The position numbers and the translations under genes were made by a program. A stretch of DNA of 17,658 bases from Hyphochytrium catenoides (Eukaryota > Sar > Hyphochytriomycetes > Hyphochytriales > Hyphochytriaceae). The DNA is taken from assembly GCA_900088475.1 (NCBI GenBank), contig FLMG01003376.1:1-17658 (forward strand), given 5' to 3'. Shown here one piece after another: positions 1-9,059 of this stretch; position 1 is the first letter of the stretch; the number at the start of each line of letters is the position of its first letter. The notes beneath the pieces were generated by a model, which saw only the letters and a program-made list of their open reading frames with translations, ran no database searches and was not told the DNA's origin.

Positions 1-323
1 TGATCCTTCTCTTCCTTCTCCTTTTGCCTCTCTTCTCTCCCTTCAATTCCTTGTCCTGCTGCTGAATCTGACCCTTGTTTGGCGGCACCTGCCAGCTCTC
101 TTGCGATGCCTGGGTCACTGCCGATCCCGCTGTGGATTCCTATTGGTGGCCTACCTGGCTTGTTACTCTGATTCTTTCTGTCGAGAGTTTTGAATTTCTT
201 TGTCTTTTGTCTGTTTGTGGAACTGTTTAGCTTGTGTCAGGTGTCGCGATCTCTGCCTCGCGTTCCTCTCTCTTCCGCCCGGCTCTCTCTCACTCTTTTC
301 TCTCTCTCTCTCGCTCTTTGCAG
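1..323 (+). other. Pyrimidine-rich segment upstream of the first recognisable hydrolase exon
   Basis: The stretch ends in a long CT-rich run and an acceptor at 322-323, so at least its right part (about 180-323) is an intron of the gene that follows. The hydrolase family has well over 100 residues before the first exon seen here. I looked in all three frames for the expected sequence just before that exon and found no convincing match. About 60-170 is less CT-rich and could hold an exon, but no frame gives a recognisable family motif. Confidence 0.5.
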
Positions 324-1105
324 TTCGTGCCTTTGATGCTGTGACCGACTTCATTATGCAAACAAGGAAGAGTAAGTACTCTGTCTATTCTGCCCTTTCT
401 CGAAGATGTAGGTCTTCCGTAGTGACCAACCCTTCCAAAGGCTGGCATGCCCCCGCTCCGTCTCGCGTCTTTTCTGTGCAAATGCCGTAGATTCTTGTCG
501 AATTTCTTTCTGTCTAGCCTGGTGCCTCAATCGTACTCTCTACAACGTTGGTCGCCTTAGTCCTGTCTAGCTGGTTTATTCAAGCTCTCTTCCTGTTCCT
601 CATCTTTTCGACAGTTTCTCTCTCTTCTTTCCTGGTGGCAGGCGCTAGCAAGCGTGGCTGGACTTCCTGGCTAGCCGCAGCTGTCGATTTGCGGGTCGTG
701 GGCGTTATTCCTGTCGTCATGGATGAGCTGAACCTTAGGAAGAACCTCAAGCACCACTTTCAGGTCTGGCACAGCCGGTCCTTCCTCTCTCTTTGCAATC
801 CCTCTCCCTCCTCTTACTCTTCTTCCCGTGCAATGTCACCTCTTCTCCTCTCCGTCTGCCCCAGTTCTGCAGTCGCTTTATCTCTTTCCGCCGCCAAGCT
901 CCTTCCGTTGCCGCAATGCCACTCTCTCTCTTCCTAGCGCTGACGCTATCTTCTGTGTTCTCCTTTCCTTTCCTTACCTTCTAGGCGTATGGCGGCTGGA
1001 GCTTCGCTTTTACGCCATACTGGGAGCTAAATCTTACTAAACATCTTGACGGTATGACAAACCGCCACGGTATCCAACTCTTGGCCCCGCCTGTCTACTG
1101 TGCCC

Positions 1106-1155
<50 letters not shown>

Positions 1156-1811
1156 GCTTCTTCCTCCTAATATTGAGACTTGCTACTGCTAGTATTTCTA
1201 TCTCTTCTTCCATCGTTTTCTGATGGTGCGGCTGGTGCTTGAGAGAAATACCTCGTCGAGGTCTCGTCTACTCACTCTTATTCTCTTTCGTTCTTTCTCT
1301 TTCTCTGCACTAGATCCTGAGATGGATGCCCTAGCTGATCTGGTGGATCCCTTCAGTTATCGTAAGGCCGCGGCATGTCTACATAGATCGTTGCGCACGC
1401 TTCATCTCTCTGCCTTCGTTCTCTTTCTGTGCGCCACTTCCGCCCTTATTCCTGTCATCTTTCTCTCTCTCTGTCACGCTATACCTAAAGGCCCACAGGA
1501 TGTCTGTTTCTCCTTTTTCTTTCTCTGTTCTTAGGGGAACGTTTGTCCATTCCCAAGGTAAAAAGCTTGCTTCCCCACTATCTGTGCGCCTTCTTATCTT
1601 TGCTTAGGTTTCTCTGTTTCACTTATAATGCTTTGCCTTGTCCTCGCAGGAAAGATTCGTGTCTCCTTACCGCCCCGCTCTTCGTTCCATCGATTCCTCT
1701 TCGTATGTGGCCTCTCTCCCTTAACTCGTGTGATCGCTCTTCATTTATTATGGTCATGGCCCTGTGAGAGCTGACTTCATGCTCCTCCCTTTGTCTCTCT
1801 TTCTCTTCTCT

Positions 1812-1864
<53 letters not shown>

Positions 1865-4140
1865 GGGGCACACACAAATCTTCTCTGTCTCCTCCTCTCT
1901 CACCCCTTCCACTTTTGTAGTTGGTGATGTCAGCTACAGGCGACGAGTTCTTTCTTCCTGATGACTGGGCATACTTCTGGAGCAAACTGCAAGGATTCAA
2001 AGGCCTTCTGATGATTCCGAATAGCGAGCATTCCTTGGTCTGGAAGCCGCCTTCTTCCTCTCACAGTTTCCTCTTTTCCTGTGGCAACTCTACTGTCTAT
2101 GTGTCTCTTTCTGTCACTCTTCCTTCTTCCTCCCTCTTATTGGCGGTCTCGTCTTTCCTCTCCTACTTCCTCTTCTCTCTCTCTCTCATACCAACCTCTT
2201 CCGCTCTCCCTTGCTCTCACTGCCCTGACTTCTTACGAATAACTCCATCCACCCTTTGGGACGCTATCCTTTGTGCCATTGAACCAGACTCCACTCTCTC
2301 TTCCCTTGTCGGTATCGACTCTTGCTTCTAGTGATGATACTCGCCCTCGTCAACCTTCCTCTCTCTCTGCCCTATGATGTCAGCGACATCTATACTGACC
2401 ATACGCCTCTTTCCTCATTCATAACTTTGCTCTCTATTTTCTTGCTCTTTTGTCCCCTCTCTCTCTCCCCTCGCTCTCTACCTCTCTTGCGCTCTCTCTC
2501 CTTCTCACCACACTCTCTGAAATGCTTCCCTTAGATCACAGGCTTCACAGAGGCAATTCCGTCTGTTGCTGCCTTCATCGGAGGCGTGGCGGCGGGCGGG
2601 CTTCCAGAGCTAGCTTGGAACATATCTGCGGGAGGGACTATCATGATGAGGACTAACACACATCCAGAGGTACGAGCCCGCCGGCCCTTGGCGGTCAATG
2701 CTTTTCCTTTTTCTTGGCTCTCTCTCTCTTCCTCCCTCGCTCTTTTCCTCATCTCCCTTTGCTGTTTCTCTCTCTCTCTCTCTCTCTCACTTTGTGCCTT
2801 CCTCCTCCTTGCTTTGTGTCTTGTTCCTCAAAGATTATCACCCTCTTGGTCGTCTCTCTCACTGCATCCCAAACTTCTCCTTGTCGCTGTCAGCTTCTTT
2901 CTTCGCCGCCTCATCGGCTTGGCGGCTGGTCAAACTGCTCTTCTCGTACCAGTGTCACCTAGCTTTGGACTCTCTGTTCTCTGATACAATCATTCTCACT
3001 CTCTCTCTCTCTTTCTCTCCCTCTCTCTCTCTCTCCCCTTCTGTGTATGTGCCTCTGGGTTTTCTTTCTGTAGCGAGCGCTAGTTTGGAAGGGCCATTCC
3101 TGCAATTCCAAGAGAAGAGACTTCCGAGCTCTCTTTCTTCCTTCCTCAGCCTTTCCTCTGGGCTGCGGCTGGTGCGGCGTCCCTTTCCCTCCTAAACCTC
3201 ATCTCTGTCTCAACACGGTCAGCCGATGGAGCTCTAAGGTAAAGGAAATAGCTACAAAATCGTGAAAGGGACAGGGCTGACTTCAAAGTGGTGAAGAAGA
3301 GAGGGAGACAAGGAACAGAGAGGGGAGAGAGGACAAGTGACGGTGAAAGAAATAGTGACAGAGAGAGAAGGAATGTAGAAAACGGAATTGTGACTATTTT
3401 GGGGGTCCTGTCCTCTTCTCCGTGCCTCTCTTATCTTTAACTGCTGCCACTCCTTATCCTCTCTCCTTTTTTTTTTCTCTCTCTCTCTCTCTTTTCTCTT
3501 ACACTCTTTGTCACTTGGGCTGCAGACACTGGACCCAATGTCCTTTCCTCCGGTGTCGGGGGTCCCTTATGTCTCTTCTTCTTTGTTGGAGCGGTGGGTG
3601 GTCTATCAGGCAGAGGAGAAGGAGGAGAGAGGACGATGGGTTGGCTACTTTATCGACCTCACCTTTCCTCTCAACGAGAGCAAAGGCGTAGACACCTCGT
3701 ATGAGTTTCTTCTCGGAGGAAGAGGTACAGTCTCAATCTCTCTCTCTTTCTTCCCAATGCTCCCTTGTTTTTGGACCCTGAACCCTGGTGTTTTATCTCC
3801 TGACTCCGTTTCTCTCGTGCTCTGAGTTCTCTTTTGGATTGTGCAACCATCATATCTCTCTCTCTCTCTCTTCCGTCCCAGCTCTTTCCCATCTCCATGG
3901 AGTTCCGATGTCACTCTGGTTCATTTTTCCTCAACGCGCTAAGGCGGCTTAGTAACTTGCCCGGCGTTTCCCGCGCTCGCTCGCTCTCTTTTGACTGGGC
4001 TCGTCTCTCTCTCTCTCCGTGCATCTCTCTCCTCCCGTCTTACAGGCGCCCTCCGCTTCACCTCTGGAGTGGCGATCCGCCCTCGTTCATTCCCCTATCC
4101 TCCCTGTCAAGGGGAAGCCTGTTACGGCCGACTCGTCTAA
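324..4140 (+). CDS. PhoPQ-activated pathogenicity-related (PqaA-like) alpha/beta hydrolase, 3' part, 10 exons
   Basis: Exons are 324-371, 615-763, 985-1051, 1314-1361, 1535-1557, 1921-2037, 2535-2669, 3074-3238, 3526-3724 and 4046-4140 (TAA stop). All junctions are GT-AG and keep the frame, giving 347 visible residues. Motifs typical of the PqaA family (PF10142) appear in order: AFDAVTDFI, the nucleophile elbow GASKRGW (Ser27 of the visible part), YGGWSFAF, DPFSYRERLSIPK, SATGDEFFLPDDW (Asp119), PNSEHSL (His148), SKRRDFR, a C-terminal YPPCQGEACYG pair of cysteines and a closing LV. Ser/Asp/His is the likely triad, by inference from the fold. Some bacterial members are induced by PhoPQ; their substrate is unsettled, and the name does not imply virulence here. 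The N-terminus, and any signal peptide, is missing from the window. The gene is convergent with the next one. Family assignment is strong; individual splice sites are by eye. Confidence 0.88.
1109..1152. repeat. (TC)22 microsatellite in hydrolase intron 3
   Basis: An uninterrupted TC dinucleotide run of 44 bases lies inside the intron 1052-1313, on the sense strand of the hydrolase gene. It may act as an extended polypyrimidine tract and is probably length-variable. Confidence 0.95.
1535..1557 (+). other. 23-nt micro-exon of the hydrolase gene
   Basis: This tiny exon supplies part of an arginine codon and the residues ERLSIPK. It sits between a TTCTTAG acceptor and a GTAAAA donor. It restores phase from 1 to 0 and joins DPFSY to the next exon, which starts LVMSATGDEFF. 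The joined text matches the family pattern, which supports the exon despite its size. Its intron neighbours are 173 and 363 nt. Confidence 0.8.
1815..1862. repeat. (TC)24 microsatellite in hydrolase intron 5
   Basis: A perfect 48-base TC run lies in intron 1558-1920, about 60 bases before the acceptor at 1919-1920. It is the longest perfect dinucleotide tract in the window and reads CT-rich on the coding strand. Confidence 0.95.
2767..2788. repeat. (TC)11 microsatellite in hydrolase intron 7
   Basis: A short perfect TC run lies inside intron 2670-3073, which as a whole is CT-rich and holds several further interrupted CT runs, for example near 3000-3035. Confidence 0.9.
3239..3525 (+). other. 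Hydrolase intron 8, purine-rich first half and pyrimidine-rich second half
   Basis: The donor GTAAAG follows the SRWSSK codons and the acceptor TGCAG precedes TLDPM. About 3240-3395 is strongly purine-rich on the + strand (GAAGAAGAGAGGGAG and similar). About 3410-3520 is CT-rich with a T-run and a CT run. Every other intron of this gene is CT-rich throughout. Reading through the donor gives a stop within about 20 codons, so the segment is not coding. Confidence 0.75.
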
Positions 4141-4475
4141 GAATAAGGGTAGAAGCAGGATGAAGGAAGAAAGAGGATGTTCCTTATTATTTCGGTCAAT
4201 GTGCTACATCCCTTGTGTCTCGCAGCGCCTCTCTCTCTCTCTCTGTGTCCTCTGGTGTTCCTTTCTCTTTCTTTTCTACCTCCCATGCGTCCTCTCTCTT
4301 CTTCTTCCGCTCATCAATCACTGTTCTCAGTCAAACGTTTTGGCTCAAAGATGTCTGTTGAATGTTTCTTCATTACTACGCTCAACTCTATGGGGAAGAG
4401 ACCACTCGAAGACTTATCACACACTTTCTCTCTCTCCTCTCTCTCCTCTCTCTCTTTTCTCTACCATAGTGGTAG
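4141..4475. other. Convergent intergenic spacer
   Basis: This is the gap between the stop of the + strand hydrolase gene (4138-4140) and the stop of the - strand RRM gene (4476-4478). It must carry the 3' ends of both transcripts. I see no canonical AATAAA on either strand and no coding motif. Much of 4225-4460 is CT-rich on the + strand. Confidence 0.7.
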
Positions 4476-7400
4476 CTATCGCCTGTACCGGTGCGGGGGA
4501 GGAGAGACTCTTCTTCTCATATCTCTTGGGTTAGAATATCTCTCTCTTGAGGAGGAAGGCCGACGGTGGTACCCTCCTCGCCCGCCTCCACTCTGTCTTC
4601 CAGTGGAAGCGGAGCGGCTGGGCGGGTAGTGATGATGTGAAGGAGGAGGAGGAGGAGCGTTGCGATGGCCTTTTCGACGTGGAGAGGAGCTGCCATATCT
4701 TCGAGGGGGAGGAGGCCTTTCGCCTTAGGAGAGGAGAGAGTGTTGGAGGACGGAGAGAGAGAGAGAGAGAGAGTCAAAGACACCGGCATATGAAATGCGA
4801 GGGAGAATTAGTCGATCCAAAAGACAAGAGAAAATCAAAAGACAGAGCTTCAGGAGCGGATGAACCACAAGGGTGAGCCATCTCATAAGAGTCAGAGCTT
4901 AAGAGAGTAATGCAGAAGAAGCTTTGTACCTCTGACGGGGCTCTTGTCTCTCTCTTCTCTCCTAAAGTTTCTCTCTCTGGGTTCCTCACTGTCATCGTAG
5001 GGGGAATCATCCCCAGCCCCATGAGTAGATATCACTTCCTCCACCGGCGGGCTATAGAGAGCAAGAAGAGATGGGAGAAATTAGTCATTAGAAAGAGCTT
5101 GTGGAGAGAGTAAGAGAGAGACACACAGAGAGAGAGTGCGACATGATATGTGGGACTGCCTTTGAAAAGGGAGATATGGACAAATAAGCTGAATGGCTTG
5201 CTTCTCCCTCTGTCTGTCTGTCTTTCTCGCTCTGTGTTTGCCGTAGCATGAGCAACTTACCTATCAATTCTCTGTTCTGACTCCTGGGGAGAAGCGCCGC
5301 GCTGCTCTTGTGCTGTTGGAAGCGAAGAAGGTTCGTCTTCTGGCTCTAACTTATTGATCTCTTCTCTCTCTGTTGCTCTTTCGTCGTCTCCTTCTAGCTC
5401 AACTCCTTCCATCTCATCGACCTCGAAGTCTACCTCGTTATCCTCTACATTGTCGGTTTCCATCCGTCCCGACTTTCTTCCTTGAACAGAAGAGGAAGAA
5501 GAGAGACGAGGCCGTCTCTCTGTTTGGTCTCTACTCTCTCTAGAGGGAGAAAGACGCGCCTTCTCTTTCACGTCTGGGTCTTGGTCGGGTTCAATACCGG
5601 TTTCTCTCTTTGTTATCCTATAGTCTTCTTCCCGATCTTGGCTTCTCCTAACCTCTGCCTCTGGCTCGTGAGGAAGAGGAGAGACGGGACTTTGCTCATC
5701 TTCTCTCTTCGGCAGCCGAGGAGGAGAGGGCAGGGATGGAGCTGAAGGCTCAGGTCCGTTCTCGCTTCGTCTTCTTTTGGCAGGATAGTGTGCTGGGCTT
5801 TGAGACCTGGAGCGGCCTCTTCGAGAAGGAGGGAGAGAACCAGCAGGGAGAGAATGTGAATGAGGAGGCGCTCGTGGGCGCTCTCTCGAACGTGAGCGCG
5901 GCTCCTCTCTCCTTCCAGGCTGGCCCATTTCTCTCTCTCTTCCCCTTCGAGCATCTTCTTCTCTCTCCCTCTCGTATCCTCGAGGTGCCCCCTGCCAGTA
6001 TTGCGGTGGAGGCGGAGATCGTCTCTCTCCTGCTATTCTTCTCTCTTGGCCTGCTCTCCGTCTATCCTCTCCTCTTGAGCCTCTGCCGAAAGGAGAGGGA
6101 GAAGGAGAAGACTCTCGTCCTCGGACCCTTCCTACGTGGCGCGCAGGGTCTCTCTCCCTCTCCTGATACCGAGGAGGAGGAAGATGGCTCCGGGGTGACG
6201 GTGGTCTGGCAGCAAGTGGAGGCTGTTCCCGTCTCTCCCAAGAGCGAGAGCGATGGTGTGGCACCCGGGGAGGATAATCTTCTCGTCCTCTTCTTCCTCT
6301 CTCCACGTCGTTGCGTCTCTCCTCTCCTCTTCTTGGCAGCTCTTCAATAACTCCAGGCCTAGTGCTGCCCCGATGACGATCCCGCGACCTTGACCGATAG
6401 CCTTGGACAGGCCGCGGGGAACGAGGAGCCACGCCATCTCTGTGAGGCTCTCTTCCTCTCCCTTGTCCTTCTCTAGTAATCGATCCTCTCCCGTCCCTTT
6501 GTTCCCTCCTACTCTGTGCGTTCAAGTTGTCGTTTGAAGGGAACGGCAAGGCTTCTGTTCCTCCTTTTCTAACCTCTTCTCTCCTTACGTGACCCCCTGG
6601 TCCTTCAATGATGGAGGCTGGTCGAGGTAACAAGCCCTTTCTGTCCGCGTCTAACACTTCCCGTTCTTTCTCCTCTGCTCGTCCTTGATCGCGTGGCTCT
6701 CCCAGCTCGTCCAACCCAGAAGCATGAGGGCCGGCCAGGGAGGAGTCTTCCCAATCATCTGACAGGAGAAGCCCCATAAGAGCGCGGACCAAAGAGAGGA
6801 TAAAAGGTCGTGGCTAGAATGAATGACCTCTAGCGCCGAAGAACAGGCTGACAAAGGGAAGGAGATAATTTTCCCTGGAGATCTAAAGCAGCACGGTGTT
6901 ACCTTCCGACTCACGCAGGGCAGGCATCTGCGGAACCTTGTCATAGCTTGAGTCTGGGGAACCCTTGCTTTCTTCATCTCTACGTGCCTCTCTTTCCTCT
7001 CCTTCAACTCTGTCTTCATGGTCTGTGCGCTCCTCACTCTGCGTGACCACCTCAGACACCATACTTTCCCTAGTGGCCAAAGGCGCAGCTGCAGAGGTTG
7101 CCAGAAGAGGATTTGCATCCTCTCTCGTCCGAGATAACTCGACCCGCAAAGGTACATTTTTGCCGACAACCAGCTTATCGAGGGCATGCACGGCCTCTGC
7201 AGCATCACAGAAAAAGAAGGGAAGAGAGAGAGAGGAAGTTAGCCAGCCATCGGGAAAGTGCAGGACAGAGTTATAAAAGAAGAAGGAGGGCGGCCAAAAA
7301 TCTTTGACCCTCTAAGTCGAGCTGGATAGAGCCGACGCTGTAGAGGGACCATATGAGGAGGAAGGAGAGTGGCAGTGCAGGAGGTAGGAAAGAATGAACG

Positions 7401-9026
7401 ACAGACAGGCTAGAAAAGGCTAGAGACAGCGACATTCTCTTTTTTACCTTCTGCTATCTGCTTACTCCGAAAGCCCAGAACCATAATCCGATCCTCAGGC
7501 GCCCAAAGCAGCTCTCTGTAGCTGTCGATCCTATGGTCATATTATTCAACGACAATCAGGAATTGGTCTAAAAGAGTGTGGGCCAAAGGCGCGGCAAGGA
7601 GCAATGAAGAAATCTTCTACGGTTGACCAGGACGGACGAGAACACAGCGGCAAGAGTGCTCTCTCCGATTGTTCACAGCCAAGATGACCAGTGAGACAAA
7701 GTGTTGCTAGCGAAGGAAAATGAAGAGGAAGAGCCGACGAAGAACATGACAAGGGTAACATAAGATGGGGAACACAAAGAGAGAGAAGGAAAGAGAGAGA
7801 AAGAGAGAGAGACCGCTAGACCGACAAAGGAAGAGACAGAGGAGAGATGAGAGTTAGGAGTGAAAGAGAAACATAAGATGTACCGCACCTTAAAGCTCTG
7901 GTTAGGACTTCCTTCCTTGTGGCCTCACTGGCCACCCGCCGGACCTCAACCTTACTGTCTGTTCCAACCTCCTCCTCGGGAAGAAGCTGCTCTCTGTTGC
8001 CCTCTCTTCTTTCCTGCTCTTCTCTCTCGGGCTCTACCTGATATATTCTCACCTCTTCCTCTTTTAAGGCATTCTTCTCTATTTCTAGAGTGGGAGCCTC
8101 TACCCTCCCCATCGACGAAGTGCCAGCCCGAGGAGAGGGCCGTGTTGCTCTCTGTGCCGAAAGAGGGAGGGACAGCTGACTTGGAAGGGGCTTATCCCCA
8201 ATAAGGCCCGATGCTTCTTTCTTCTTTTCTCCTTTCTCTCCCTTAGGCCCATTATCGTAGCATACATAGAGCTTCTGCCCGTTGAGAACAACTCCTTTAG
8301 TATCCTTGACAGCTGCTGCGGCTTCAACGACCTTGTGAAAGGTGATAGAAAGCCTCCCCGGCTCCTGTTGATCTCCATTGCTTTCCAGCTTCTCGGTAAC
8401 AGGAATGAGCGCGGAGTCTTCTATAGTCCCATACTTGGCCATCTGACGTACAACCTCCTGGAAGACCCAAAAGAAAAAGAAGTTTAGACCTTGGTCTCTG
8501 ACTTGCTCTGAGCATGTCCGGCCTCTCACGATGTTCTTGTTCTCTTTGGCGTCCTTCTTTTGGAATCCTCTCTCTCTCTTTAATCTTCTTATGAACCTTG
8601 CGGATTCTTACCTCTTGGTCTTCCTTTCGACATGGCTCTACCAGGACTTTTTTGCACGAGGGTCCGAAAGAGAAGTTCACATTCACTTTCCTGTTCAAAA
8701 GAGTGAAGTCCTTGAGCTCAGACACTGCACGCCTGGCCTCCTCCTTTGTCCGATAAGAGACAAAAGCATAACAACTGGTGCGCCGTTGTCCTTTCCCTAA
8801 TAAATACATGTGCAGCGAGAGGAGATTCAGAACGAGGCACAGGGAAAGAACTGACCAGAGGAGAACCGTAAAGCTAGAGAGCTATACCATGGACCATAAA
8901 ATTGAAGCAGAAAGGGACAGAACGTTGTCAGAGCCGCGCGCTAGGTGTAGGAGGTAGCCGCAGCTTGAGAAACATTTGGAGCTGAGTAAAGTTTATTCAG
9001 GAGAAGGCGAGCAAAGGCCCTGGAGT

Positions 9027-9059
<33 letters not shown>

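Noticed and set aside
631-642. Acceptor GTGGCAG at 640 for the hydrolase exon containing ASKRGW
   Set aside because: It keeps phase but deletes SLSSFLVAG, the strand leading into the nucleophile elbow that the family has. The acceptor at 613-614 restores it.
1650-1767. Possible extra exon after the CTCGCAG acceptor near 1650
   Set aside because: No family motif is encoded, and IPK joins LVMSATGDEFF directly and in frame without it.
200-4534. Numerous Leu/Ser-rich open frames in CT repeats, with membrane-like stretches
   Set aside because: They are translations of CT microsatellites and polypyrimidine tracts and have no domain or codon pattern.
6759-6792. Start of the long open frame 6792-5257 as an independent 511-residue gene
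   Set aside because: The first 34 bases are the pyrimidine-rich end of an intron. The exon begins at 6758 after a TGTCAG acceptor, joins in phase to 6903, and the frame continues past 5261 by splicing.
8458-8529. Open frame reading through the pyrimidine tract before EVVRQMAKYG
   Set aside because: The phenylalanine-rich text is a polypyrimidine tract plus CCAG acceptor. Using the GTAAGA donor at 8611 rebuilds a complete RRM2 strand and helix.
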